DNA from: Viola odorata
Taxonomy: Eukaryota > Streptophyta > Magnoliopsida > Malpighiales > Violaceae
DNA: 64,000 nt
Assembly (NCBI GenBank): GCA_963691705.1
Contig: OY829546.1
Span: forward strand, 10,001 to 74,000
Direction: 5' to 3'
The notes under the pieces were generated by a model, which made no database searches, was not told the origin of the DNA, and saw only the letters and a list, made by a program, of their open reading frames with translations. Numbering within the stretch: position 1 is the stretch's first letter; the number at the start of each line of letters is the position of its first letter. Of the stretch, positions 23,483 through 35,105 are shown in pieces. The position numbers and the translations under genes are program-made.

Positions 23483-24527
23483 AGGATAAAAGACAGATTT
23501 ACAGCCAGCTTTTATAAGAAAAGACAGATTGGCACCTAATTAAAACAATTGATAAATTTACCACTCAAGCTTTCTCCGTTAGACAATTTAGCACCCAACT
23601 TTTCCTCCATTAGACAATTAAGCCACCATGGCCGTTAAGTTTGACTAACGGCGTTAAATAAATGACACGTGACTGTTATCTGCTGACGTGGCATGCCACG
23701 TCAGCATTTTAAAAAATATAAAATTGTAAAAATAGGAAGAAAATTTTTAAAATTTTATAAAAAATCTAGAAAAATAAAAAAAATGAGAAAAAATATATAA
23801 ACTTTTTTAAAAAATCAGAAAATATAAAAAAATCTAGAAAAAATATAATGTAAACAAATATGTGTTTTAAAAATTATAAATAAAAAATAGGAAATACAAA
23901 CCAATAGAATTTTTTAAAAAAAAATTAGACACTCCGTAGAGTGTAAAAATAAATTATTTTCAAATATTTTATTATAATTTTTATTAAAATATCTTTAAAA
24001 TAGAAAAATATAAGAAGAAAAAAATAAAAAAGAAAAAACACACTCCGTATAGATACTAGAAATGCTAACTTCACCCCTCCACACCTCATTTTTTAAGTTT
24101 CTCTTTTAGGATAGTGAGTTTGTTGAAGGGATTGAAAAATAAAGTGATAAGGATTTTGTCCATTTTTTAAAAAATCCTATTGGTTTGAATTTTCTATATT
24201 TTTTTACATTATAATTTTTCCTCTTTTTATTTTTTCCATATTTTTTTGAATTTTTTTATATTTCTCTGAATTTTTTGTAAAATTTTAAAGATTTTCTCCC
24301 TATTTTTACAATTTTATATTTTTTTAAATGCTACGTCAGTAGATATGGTGCCACGTCAGCAGATAACGGTCACGTGTCATTTATTTAACGCCGTTAGTCA
24401 AACTTAACGGCCACGGTAGCTTAATTGTCTAACAGAGGAAAAGTTGGATGCTAAATTGTCTAACGGAGAAAGCTTGGGTGGCAAATTTATCAATTGTTTT
24501 AATTGGGTGTCAATCTGTTTTTTGCCC
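23483..24527. mobile_element. Fold-back transposon, family A copy 1, with 8-bp TSD
   Basis: A 1045-bp element, nearly a full palindrome: the left arm (about 23483-23760) returns inverted in the right arm (about 24285-24527). Outer ends read AGG(AT)AAAAGACAG and CTGTTTTTTGCCC. An exact 8-bp duplication TAAATATT flanks it (23475-23482 and 24528-24535). The unpaired centre is AT-rich with the motif CACTCCGTA. There is no ORF. The 8-bp duplication suits hAT transposases, while the long arms are of fold-back type. It lies about 180 bp upstream of the AspRS start codon. Confidence 0.88.
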
Positions 24528-24535
24528 TAAATATT

Positions 24536-26229
24536 AAAATGCTAAAGTTGGAAAATCACATGAGAATTTGCTATCTCGCCTTTTTTATTGTTCCATTTCT
24601 CATCAACAATTGATAAAACCAAAGATAATAAATTTATTTATTTATTTACAATTTCTAATAATTCATCATTTAGAAATAAAAACTACTCGTTTTGTGTGGA
24701 TTAGTACACCATTGATCATTCATTACCAATTATATATAAAAATAAATAAATTAAAATATAAATTGAATATAAAATTAAATTAAAATTGACTTATATAATC
24801 TTTAAAAAATGAATCATAAAACAAAAACAATAAGGAGGTGTTTGATATCAAATCATGTATGAGTTCAATTCATTTCATTAATAAAGTTCAATTGAAACTC
24901 TATTAATGAATGAATTCTAATGATTGGTATAACAATATAAAATTGAAAGAATTCAATTGAATTGAAATGAATGATTAAAAAATGACTTCATTTTACTTAT
25001 TTGACCATTATATCCCTAAATTAAAATTTACTCATAAAAAAATATAAAAAAATTATAAAATATAAAAAACTATTTTAATTCTTTATCGTTCTAAAAGTTT
25101 AATAATTTCTCTATTATTATATAATACATTGCTTGAAATAAGTTATTTATTTCACTATATATAATTTTTTATTTCCCTATTTTTATTTTTATTTTATATT
25201 TTATTTATTTAGTAATGTGTTTTTCATATTTTCTAATGCAATTAACGGGTAATTAATGAAAATGGGTCAGAACTAAGAATGAAGCTCAAAAATTAATTTT
25301 AAAATTATATTCCTCAGGATAGATATAACAATAGAATAAGATATAATATGTTCAATTTTTTTATGATAAATGCCATTGTTTTTCTTTTTAAAATTACACT
25401 CTATGCCATTATATTAACCCCAAGTATTTGCTATTAAAACCTGGGTTGGGTATTTTATTCAAGTCAACCCGCTCCACAAACGAGGCTTTAAACTCTCTAC
25501 TATCAATCACATATTTATCGTTGTTGTTGTCCTGTGCAGGGGAAGAACAGTGGAGTCTCAGCACAGGAAAAGATGTTTGTTGTGCAAATACTAAGTATAA
25601 AATTAAACTTCCTAGATTTAGCACAGCTTTCCACTTACATAGATGAGCAATACAAACAACGAAAGGCAAGGATGAGAATGTTACCAAAAGACATGTATAA
25701 AATCACAAGGATGTGGAAACGTGAAATGACAAGGAATTCTAACAATATACACCCTTCAAGCAACTGTATGAAAATCAGCAGTCCGCGTAGGTAACAGCTT
25801 GAAGAAATATAATTACTTTAGTCCTCTTCCGACACAAACTTGGAAGTGAGAAAGACCAAATCTACTTTATAGATGACATACTAAAATCCATAACAAATAG
25901 GCTCCATTGTCAATTGATGCATCTAACAAGCTTCAGCAGACAAGCAGGCAGTCATCATACCAACTGAAACTATAATATAGCCACCAACATTCAATACTAG
26001 TAACAAATTAGATTAAAACAGTTATCAACTAATCAACTAGCTTGTCAATGACATTAACTACGTGTATAATTTACAGAAATTCACAGGCATAAAAATGTTG
26101 AATGGCAGGTACGTGAAACCAGGTACATAAAAGGTTATGATGCATGCTTACAATGCTCTACTGAGTACGTTCAACCATGTCACATCTGACAATGACAGGT
26201 GCTACATGATGTGGTTCCTGATTCGGAAA
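24536..26229. other. AT-rich intergenic DNA without a recognisable gene
   Basis: 24536-25400 is very AT-rich and holds no supportable ORF. Around 24836 it has a segment beginning GGAGGTGTTTGATATC that resembles a MITE end, but I cannot find a partner end. 25400-26229 is more balanced in composition and has short ORFs on both strands without family resemblance. Confidence 0.5.
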
Positions 26230-27560
26230 CCTTACAATTGTTGGATCGTTGCTCAGCGACAAGGATTTGAATGCGGAAAACTTGACTAGTTGGAAACTCC
26301 AACCCTCCTAAGCGCGATGCCTAGGCAACCTGGACGAAATCCTTCGAGGATATTCAATAGGACTCGGACCCTCCTAGGTGCAATACCTAGACAACCCCGA
26401 CGAGACTAAAGAATGGGATGATAGACTTCGTGCTTTACTTGCAACTATATGCGGCTTATCAAACCGGATGTAGGACAAGGATCTTGGAGATCAACTAAAG
26501 AAAAACTCTTCTGGTTTTGTTTATCAAATAAAGTCTAAGAAATAACAATAGCAGCGGCATGCTCTTTATAAGAAAAGAGATGCGCAAAACCCTAATTAGG
26601 AAGTTCACTTGCGCTTAACTACTTAAGAGCGCTCCTAATTAACTAAAAGAAAATCCACCTAGATAAATAAAGTCAAACAACTTAAAACAAAGTCAATACA
26701 ATCATTCCAGACCATCCTAGAAGCATTCGCATCATCAGGCCAAGGTTTAGGCCGAATTCTCCAAGTTGCGGGCTGCTCGCGTTCACACTGCGCAGTCAAA
26801 TGTCTCATAGGTCTATCTTTCAAACGGCTAGTCCAAACGGGCTGAAACTTGTCCCATTCGATAGCTAAGACACAAAAATAGTAGAAGGGTGCTCCTCTTC
26901 CTGGTCCGGGCCTGACTGGTCAAAAGAATGATCGTTGGCGTTGACGGACGCAGTTTGAAGTCCTCATCCGTGTAGGACTACTGTTAGCGAAAATGTCTCG
27001 ATCGATAACAAGCAAACGGCTGGGCCGTTTGATCTGAAAATTGTACACAACGAAGAAGACATCCTGAGGTTTTATAATTGATATAGATCGTACGATTCTG
27101 ACCTCTGATGATCGATATATGGTCCGACGAAGTTGTCCATCACGTTTGCGCTTAGGGCACTTGTGCATGCAAAAGTAGCAACGGGCCATCTTGCAAACTG
27201 CTCGTCCAAATGTACTCAAACTTGGCAGAGGCTCTCCTAAGATCCCAATCAGTCTTTTATTTATCTTGGAACCCGATTTGGAACCTTTCTTTCATGAATT
27301 GGCTCGTGAAGATGTGCAACCTTGCACTATTCGCCTCCAAGCTACCTTCCATGTCGTCCTTCGCCTAAGGACTTGATCCAGCAACATTCCTTGCCTAGTT
27401 CCCATGTCTAGAGGTTGTTGTAACCTCCCTTGAAGCTTTGGAACATCTTGGGCTCGACGCTTTGAGTTGATTGGTCTTGGTCGCATAGCGTGTGCGTGTT
27501 GTGCGTGCGCTAGGGCTAGTCTCGGGGCTAGGATCGTAGCTATCGAATTGAGTCATGGCT
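26230..27560. mobile_element. Probable degenerate LTR-retroelement sequence
   Basis: This stretch is richer in GC than its flanks and has only short broken ORFs. Two imperfect ~39-bp copies (starting near 26299 and 26367: CCTCCTAAGCGCGATGCC and CCTCCTAGGTGCAATACC) lie close together. Near 27524 GCTAGGATCGTA is the reverse complement of TACGATCCTAGC at the start of the solo LTR at 33951. The composition resembles that LTR. I could not fix ends or a target duplication, so class and borders are unproven. Confidence 0.35.
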
Positions 27561-28625
27561 TTTGGGTGAAGTGATTCTTTGACACCTTCCTTCTACCATC
27601 ATAGATGCTGCTGAAATTGTCAATTCTTACCACTATATCGTGATTTATTTCTCCTTTTTAACCTAAGGTATCTCACCTTTCCTCGATTTAAATCTTTGTT
27701 CTTTTTTGCTCTGTCTCTCTATATTACTCACTTTCACGGTTTCACCCCACCCCCTGCAATATCTCCTCACCTTTCCTTTTGTAATTAGCTTTCTCTTTGG
27801 TTCCCACTCATTCCAATTTCAGCATCTAACCATGAATAGCCTTCTATGTACCCCCGCGTTATTCCCTGTCGTTTCGCGGCAAAAACTGTTTTCAAACAGT
27901 TTGAATATAGTGTCCCCACCTCATCATCTATTTGTGACATTTGTAAATGACATTTTAACCGAATGAATACAAACGGCTAATATGACAGCTGCCAAATGGA
28001 GTGATTATACCTTACGTGCCTCAAAACCTTCACACTCGTGTTTCTCATTTCAGGACCCGAGCACTAGAGTTTTCGAACCATCAGATGAGCTTAGGAGTTT
28101 CGCAAAAGAACAATCTTTCATCGGTGACTCTACTTTGAGGAGTTTCATTTATGATTGGGAAAATGGTAGATGGGCTAAAATTTACTGGACTAATGGGTGG
28201 AAACCACAACAACGACAACAACTACTATGATTTCACACAAGGGTTTTACCAAAAGCTTGGTGACGGTACAAATTGTCCTTGGATAGTTTGCAAAAGAGCA
28301 ATGCTGGTGGATCAGTCTCAATGTCAGTGGACAACAGCAGCGTTGGCTCCAATGATTCTCTGACCCATATTTTAAGTCACCCAGGTTTAAAACCTGGTAG
28401 TCACAACTACAGTGTCTCAGTTGGGCAGAGTGTATTTCGTCCAGGCAAGGTCACCCATGCACTTAATGATGATGCACTGGCACAAGCATTAATGGACGTT
28501 AGGTACCCTACTGAGGGACTGGAGAATTATGATGAATGGACAATTGATTTGCGTAAACTCAATATGGGTACAGCTTTTGCCCAAGGTGCTTTTGGAAAGT
28601 TGTACAGAGGGACATATAATGGGGA

Positions 28626-29148
28626 TGTTGGTTTTGAGGTTGATGAAGATTCAAGTAAGTTTGATTTCTATGAGCAAAAGATATTTTTTTGATTGATTTC
28701 ACCAAAAGTTCTTCTTAATTGATTTTCACAAAAAGATTATACGTGCTAATTTTACATAAGAATTTATAGGAAGTAGAGAATTCTAGATCCTACAAAAAGA
28801 AGTACAGGTGGCAGTTCTAGATCCTACTAGCAAAAGAAGCTAACGCTAAGGTAGCATTAACGTTGTTAACATGGCAGCGATAACATGGTTGCGCTAACAT
28901 ACAAAACAACATTAACAAGCTAAGGATTTAACAAGTAAAAAAGGTGGCAGCGTTAGCATGTCCTAACGCCAAGGATAGGTGGCTAACGCCTCGGTAGGGT
29001 TAAGATAAGTGGCTAACGCCACGTCAGGGTCAACATCCAGAAGAGAAACATTAACAAGCTATCACAGCGGCAGCGTCAACAGCAGAAAGGACAAGAGGCG
29101 TTATCATCCAAACAGAGCGTTAGCACACAAAAGGGGAATACTTCAACA
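28626..29148 (-). repeat. 3' LTR of the Gag/protease Copia element
   Basis: 523 bp, read on + as TGTTGGTTTTGAGG...ATACTTCAACA. Nearly identical to 31155-31677. On the minus strand it is the downstream LTR; its first bases (TGTTGA) contain the stop codon of the internal ORF. Confidence 0.95.
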
Positions 29149-31029
29149 CTCCTCCTTGACCCTTTTGTGTGATAGATTCTTCTTCAGTTTCATTTCATCT
29201 TTTTTTCTCTTCCTCGTCTTCTTCTTCCTCGATAACTTGAATGCGACATTAGGAATATCTTTTAGTGGAATAACACGCCCCTCTGCAATCTGAAATTCCT
29301 TTCTAGCATCTTCCTCAATATCAGAATCAGGAATACTTAGTTCAGACTTCATTTCTTTGACTATTTTTTCCTTCTTTTCAACTTTCTCACCAGCATTCTT
29401 CTGGTTTCCACTTTTCTTTAACTGTTTCTGCACCTTAGTTTTTTTCACCATATCTTTTTCACCCTTGGACCCATCAACCTTCCCGTTTACCTCTTCTTTG
29501 ATTTCCTCTTTTTCTTCAGTCTTGTCATTCCCTTCTGACCCAGTTTCTTCTTCCATTACTTCATCATTATTAGCAAAATTACAGTCACATGTACCAGCAA
29601 AATCACATTCAATTTGGAAGCTATTGTGAATCATAGGAATCTTAGTGACTCCTTTACCTTCAGCATCATAAATTCTACAATGATCATCTTTAAAAACCAG
29701 AGAATAACCTCTCCTCATCATTTGACCCACACTAAGCAAGTTGTTTCTTAATTTTGGAACTAAAAGAACATCTCTGATTAGTTTTGTACCTTTGCTGGTT
29801 TGCATCGTTGCCGTTCCTTTGCCTTCCGAATAGACAATTTCACCATTTGCTAGCTTTACACGAACCTTGACTGTTGGGTCGATCTCCCTAAACAAGCTTG
29901 AATCATTGGTCATGTGGTTAGAGCAACCACTGTCCAAATACCATGATTTTTTGCAATCAAACTTTGTTGGAGTTTCAACTGTGAATGCGAACTCTTCTTT
30001 TTCTTCTTCTATGAAATTTTCTTGCTGGTTCTGATTCTGGTTCTGAGCTACAGGTCTTGGCTGTTGAGGATAATATTGTTGACGTTCTTGATTTTGCTTA
30101 AATTTGCAAAAAATTTCCGGGTGGCCGAATCTCTTGCAGAAATGACATTGCATATTTGCCCTGCACACTTCTTCTATGTGGCCAAATTTCTTGCAGGCTT
30201 TACATTGAACCTTCATCCAGCAATCTTTTTCTGAATGGTTGGGCTTATTACACGCAGCACACAGAGGAAAATTTCCTTTCCAATTGTAATTCTTCGCAGC
30301 TCCTGAATTCTCTTCATTTTCTTTGTAACCACTGCTACTTTCTTCACCCTTTTTCTTCTCATCTTGCTTGAATCTGAAATTGTGCCTAGCTTGAAACGCA
30401 CCTTCAGTTGTGCTTTCTGACCTATGCAGAAGCCTTTGTTCATGAGCTTGCAGGGAGCCTATTAACTCTATAACACTGAGAGTTGATAGATCCCTTAATT
30501 GTTCAATCGCGGCTGCAACTGAATCAAACTTTTCAGGAAGTGCGATTAACATTTTCTCAACAATTCTTCTTTCTTCAAACTTTTCACCAAGCAACTTCAT
30601 TTGATTCACAACTTCAATTACTCTTGATGAGTAATCTTTGATTTTCTCTGTGTCTTTCATGTTGAGACCTTCAAACTGTCTTCTTAAAGTCTGCAACTTG
30701 ATTGATCGGACCTTCTCTGATCCTTGATACTCTTCCTCCAAGATCTTCCACGCTTGATGAGCTGTTGATGCTCCAACAAGCCTTGGAAAAATAGATTCAG
30801 ACACACATGAATGCATAAAGGTGAGAGCTTTCATGTTCTTGGTTGACTCCTCATTTTCCTTCTTGATTTGAGCTACTGTCATCTCGCTTGTATCTGCTGG
30901 TTCATATTCTTTTTCTACTGATCCCCAAAGATCTTGAGCCATAAGAAAAGCTTTCATCCTTATGGACCAAAAATCATAATTTTCTCCATTGAAAATTGTT
31001 GGTGCTGGCAAACTTGCATTTGTTGACAT
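29143..31029 (-). CDS. Retrotransposon Gag-protease, 628 residues
   Basis: The ATG at 31029 opens one frame across the whole interior. Residues ~4-200 are DUF4219/UBN2 Gag. Residues ~255-310 hold three successive CX2CX4HX4C knuckles (CAACNKPNHSEKDC, CKACKKFGHIEEVC, CHFCKRFGHPEIFC), where Copia Gag usually has one. The aspartic protease motif WYLDSGCSNHM lies near 365, followed by a typical Copia protease end. The last ~150 residues are a lysine/glutamate-rich tail unlike integrase. The stop TGA lies in the 3' LTR, so the frame reads through the polypurine tract. Gag should form particles and package RNA, and the protease should cleave Gag. The long open frame argues for recent activity or selection. 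Confidence 0.92.
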   Translation of the reverse strand: MSTNASLPAPTIFNGENYDFWSIRMKAFLMAQDLWGSVEKEYEPADTSEMTVAQIKKENEESTKNMKALTFMHSCVSESIFPRLVGASTAHQAWKILEEEYQGSEKVRSIKLQTLRRQFEGLNMKDTEKIKDYSSRVIEVVNQMKLLGEKFEERRIVEKMLIALPEKFDSVAAAIEQLRDLSTLSVIELIGSLQAHEQRLLHRSESTTEGAFQARHNFRFKQDEKKKGEESSSGYKENEENSGAAKNYNWKGNFPLCAACNKPNHSEKDCWMKVQCKACKKFGHIEEVCRANMQCHFCKRFGHPEIFCKFKQNQERQQYYPQQPRPVAQNQNQNQQENFIEEEKEEFAFTVETPTKFDCKKSWYLDSGCSNHMTNDSSLFREIDPTVKVRVKLANGEIVYSEGKGTATMQTSKGTKLIRDVLLVPKLRNNLLSVGQMMRRGYSLVFKDDHCRIYDAEGKGVTKIPMIHNSFQIECDFAGTCDCNFANNDEVMEEETGSEGNDKTEEKEEIKEEVNGKVDGSKGEKDMVKKTKVQKQLKKSGNQKNAGEKVEKKEKIVKEMKSELSIPDSDIEEDARKEFQIAEGRVIPLKDIPNVAFKLSRKKKTRKRKKDEMKLKKNLSHKRVKEEC

Positions 31030-31154
31030 CTTGATTTTCTTGATTTCACAACGGATCTGATTTTCTTGATTTCTTGATTTCTTGATTTCACAACAACACT
31101 GATTTTCTTGATTTCAACACAGGCCCTTAAGATCAATAGCGCTCCGCTACCAAT

Positions 31155-31677
31155 TGTTGGTTTTGAGGTTGATGAAGATTCAAGTAAGTTTGATTTCTAT
31201 GAGTAAAAGATATTTTTTTGATTGATTTCACCAAAAGTTCTTCTTAATTGATTTTCACAAAAAGATTACACGTGCTAATTTTACATAAGAATTTATAGGA
31301 AGTAGAGAATTCTAGATCCTACAAGAAGAAGTACAGGTGGCAGTTCTAGATCCTGCTAGCAAAAGAAGCTAACGCTAAGGTAGCATTAACGTTGTTAACA
31401 TGGCAGCGATAACATGGCTGCGCTAACATACAAAACAACATTAACAAGCTAAGGATTTAACAAGTAAAAAAGGTGGCAGCGTTAGCATGTCCTAACGCCA
31501 AGGATAGGTGGCTAACGCCTCGGTAGGGTTAAGATAAGTGGCTAACGCCACGTCAGGGTCAACATCCAGAAGAGAAACATTAACAAGCTATCACAGCGGC
31601 AGCGTCAACAGCAGAAAGGACAAGAGGCGTTATCATCCAAACAGAGCGTTAGCACACAAAAGGGGCATACTTCAACA
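31155..31677 (-). repeat. 5' LTR of the Gag/protease Copia element
   Basis: 523 bp, the promoter-bearing LTR of the minus-strand element. Right beside it at 31678 the kinase reading frame resumes after the GGGGA duplication. Confidence 0.95.
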
Positions 31678-33950
31678 GGGGAGGATGTTGCCATTAAGAT
31701 ATTGGAGAGACCGGAGAATAGCCCAGAGAAGGCACAAGTGATGGAGCAACAATTCCAACAGGAAGTCATGATGCTTGCAACACTAAAGCACCCTAACATT
31801 ATGAGGTTCATTGGTGCTTGTCGTAAGCCCATGGTTTGGTGTATTGTGACCGAGTACGCAAAGGGTGGGTCAGTTAGGCAGTTTTTGACCAGGAGACAGA
31901 ATCGGGCAGTGCCATTGAAATTGGCAGTTAAGCAAGCATTGGATGTTGCAAGAGGAATGGCTTATGTTCATGGGCTTGGCTTACCAGGATTTGAAGTCGG
32001 ATAACCTTCTGATTTCCTTTGACAAATACATAAAGATTGCAGCTTTGGGTGTGGCACGGATTGAGGTGCAGACAGAAGGCATGACACCAGAAACCGGGAC
32101 ACACCGTTGGATGGCACCGTAAGTATTTTGATCCTAATTAGGTTATACAATAAGGGTCTTTCTTTTGTTCTCCTTGGCATACTTTCTACCTTATGGCCTT
32201 TTACTTCGTTGCCTGTTATGTACAGACACTCATTGTGTATTAACATATTCATTCTTAGGGTTTATCTTAATTGTGGCTTTTAGTTACTTTCCTGTATTGT
32301 TCAGACATGGGACGTGTACTGCTACATTTTTTCTTACTTTATTTTTGTGCCTTGACGTTCTTGTAGCATATCCGGCAGTAGGAATTATTCTTTTGCATTT
32401 GTGCATAATTGTTTATAAGTGTCATATGTTAGGAATTATTCACAATACAAAACTAGGGGTTAACCTTTAATTTTAAAGAGTTTTTTAAATAAAATATAAG
32501 AATTGTGCCTTTCTGTATTGGCAATGACACGAGTCTTTGCCCATTGACGTGTACAGCGGAACCCTTGTCATCATTATGTGACCCTGGCCTGTTCATTTGG
32601 GTATGGGCATCAATCTGATGTGTGATAAGCATTCAAGAAGTTTAAATTTATGGAAAATGATTTACTTTTCAATGAAATTTTGCTAAAAGTACTCATGAAT
32701 GGATATTGTAACCCCTACCTCAGTTTGCATGAACTCGTTTGAGAATCTTGTTGGTATTGATAGTACTACTCTTTGCGTATTTTAAATTTTGGTTAAACAA
32801 TTAATTGTCTTTTCTCGTGCTTTTTTTTGGGGAAAACAATGGTGAACTTCTCAGTTAAAATTCTTAAACGCAATTTAATATGATCTTGTCAGCCAATTCT
32901 GTCCATTTCGATCACGTGGTGACATCACCGTGAGGAGGGAGAGTTGTTTTATATCTTGTTGCACAAGATATAGTTTTGCACCTGCTCACCTAAGATTTTT
33001 GTTTAGACTACATTTTTATTGGCATTAGCGATCTTCTTTTATTATCTTGTCGATACCTTTCCTAGCAGTCATACTTCCTCCTAGAAAAACGCTCAAGATT
33101 TCCACGTGCATTAATAAGCTTTACCATGTTTAGATATATTCTTGCTAGGAGGAATCTAGTAATTTCTAACGGGAATTTCCTTTTCTGCTCTGGTCAATTT
33201 CTCTCTTCATTTCTACTTCTACGGGTGGCATTTTCTTCTTGATGCAGTTAAATTTGGAGGGAACAATGGATCACTGTTTCTCAATTTCTTTTTACAAGAT
33301 CTTCATAACTCTCCTGGCTACTGAAACAGATAGCCTTTTTAACTACTTTCCTCTGTGGACTTGACTGTTGATGCAGAGAAATGATTCAGCATAGGCCTTA
33401 TACTCAGAAGGTGGATGTCTATAGCTTTGGCATTGTCCTTTGGGAGCTCATAACAGGTTTGCTTCCTTTCCAGAACATGACAGCAGTGCAAGCTGCATTT
33501 GCGGTGGTGAACAAAGGTGTAAGGCCAGTTATCCCAAATGATTGCCTACCTTTGCTGAGTGAAATCATGACCCGCTGCTGGGACAGCAACCCTGAAGTCC
33601 GCCCTCCTTTCACTGATATTGTCAGGATGCTTGAGAACGCAGAAACTGAGATCATGACCACTGTCCGCAAGGCACGCTTTAGGTGTTGCATGACCCAACC
33701 CATGACAGTTGACTGATCCAGGATGCAAGACCCTTAAACACATGGTAAAGAGAGGATACAAATGAAAACTGAAAATTATAAAGTGAAGAAGCACCGACTT
33801 TACTTATATGTTACGTATAAGTAATTTTCCTTTCTTATCCAGATAGGGGGACATTAACATGTTAGACTGCTGGTTTGTGTGGCTGTTGGTGCCAATTGTA
33901 CTGGAGTAGTGCGGTTGATTGTCCGGGTTCCCTAGTTCCAGTAGGGTGGG

Positions 33951-35105
33951 TGATACGATCCTAGCTAGGCCAAGATGCGCATAAGTGACGATCTAGTTCT
34001 CTTGTAGGTTTGCTGCGCGGAATTGAACGAAAATCCCCTTGTTCTTCACGAACGTTCTTCTTTGATCAATTAATATCCCATACTATTAATTGATGTCACT
34101 TTTTGAAAAGAACACGACCCTTCGAGTTGAGGTTAATGATGAGAACACAACACGCCTATGTGATGATGATGATGATGTACGTCATCGCACCCTAAAAAGA
34201 ACACGACCCTTTAGCACACCTAGTACTTGACTTGGCACCCGAGACCTAATTCGAAGGAGTATACCTACGAATCCTTCTCGCCGAAATTGATCACGACAAT
34301 CCCCCACGCTGCTCACGCTCCTCCACGCTTGATCACGACAAACGCCACGCTTTGCACACGCAACACTAGTTCACGCTCCTCCACGTTTGAACACGACAAA
34401 TGCCACGCTTCACTAGCCCTAACCGAGTCCACGGCTAAGTACACAAGAACGGCTTGCTCCGGAAAGTAATAAGATGAAGGAATGGAAATTTAGAAGTGAT
34501 GATTTTTGGAAAAAATTACTCTTGATTAATTATAAACAAACGTTGCCTTTAAATAGGCGAATACAAATTCTATTTTGACTAAGACTAGGATTTCTAATTC
34601 TATCTTAACTCTAACTAATTTAATTCGATAAAATAAATACAATATTTATCCTATCTAACTTGTACAAGACCACGCGTCTTCTTCAAACTCCTTCTCTCGC
34701 TCGAATTGAACTTCTTCTCCTAGTCGGACTTGAAGTGCGCTTCCAATGCCGCGTTCACACTTCTCTTGAGCCATCTCTCGTTTTCCTCGTGCGTTTTCCT
34801 TCAAATTTGGTCCAGAACTTCCACATGAATTACTTGAGTTGTGGCACTTGGAATTTTGTAAAAAGCTCGAGCCAATTTTGTTTTGGCTCGGAGTCAACTC
34901 CCCTTGCGCATACGTCTCGCGCCTAGACTGCCCTAGCGTGCATCTTCGCGCGCTGACTCCTAACTCGGCCCTGTGGGCTCTCGCTAACCTCACTTGACTT
35001 GTCAAGGCCTTCCTAGCTCGCTTCCTTGCGTTTCCCAAACCCTTGGCTGTTTGCGATGCCTCAATTAACCTCACTAGGGTTCGCGATGATACTAGGATTG
35101 CATCA
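33951..35105. mobile_element. Solo LTR, 1155 bp, TSD GTGGG
   Basis: Begins TGATACGATCCTAG and ends CTAGGATTGCATCA, a TG...CA LTR with related inverted ends. The 5-bp duplication GTGGG lies on both sides (33946-33950 and 35106-35110). There is no internal region or second LTR, so this is a solo LTR left by recombination between the two LTRs of a full element. It sits about 230 bp after the STY13 pseudogene stop, probably within its old 3' region. The superfamily cannot be told from the LTR alone; size suggests Ty3-type or large Copia. Confidence 0.85.

Larger units (their letters stand above)
28626..31677 (-). mobile_element. Copia-type element with only Gag and protease, TSD GGGGA
   Basis: A complete 3052-bp element inserted in the kinase exon. 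LTRs 28626-29148 and 31155-31677 are both 523 bp and flanked by the 5-bp duplication GGGGA (28621-28625 and 31678-31682). I count about 6 differences between the LTRs, 5 of them transitions, so insertion is fairly recent. The primer-binding site is at about 31141-31152 (minus) and a purine-rich tract AAGGAGGAG precedes the 3' LTR. The 2006-bp interior holds one ORF and no integrase, reverse transcriptase or RNase H, so it must move with proteins from another element. Confidence 0.95.
28163..33716 (+). pseudogene. STY13: Raf-like (STY13-type) Ser/Thr kinase, disrupted
   Basis: The ATG is at 28163 ([14 protein letters not shown]). The protein matches plant group-C Raf-like kinases such as STY13, with an [14 protein letters not shown]-terminal region, the [14 protein letters not shown]-loop, and a C-terminal end [13 protein letters not shown] at 33716. 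Lesions: a one-base deletion near 28272; a Copia insertion at 28626 inside the P-loop/VAIK exon; a deletion of about 4 bases near 31982 removing HRD of the catalytic loop; and the DFG motif changed to ALG (about 32039). An exon ends near 32119 (GCACCG|GTAAG type) and the last exon starts near 33377. Even without the insertion the kinase would be inactive. An upstream exon near 28055-28162 is probably 5' UTR. Confidence 0.92.

Noticed and set aside
24836..24990. Possible MITE starting GGAGGTGTTTGATATC
   Set aside because: No inverted partner end or target duplication could be found.
34157..34177. GATGATGATGATGAT run and CACGCT-rich repeats
   Set aside because: Simple sequence inside the solo LTR; not a separate feature.
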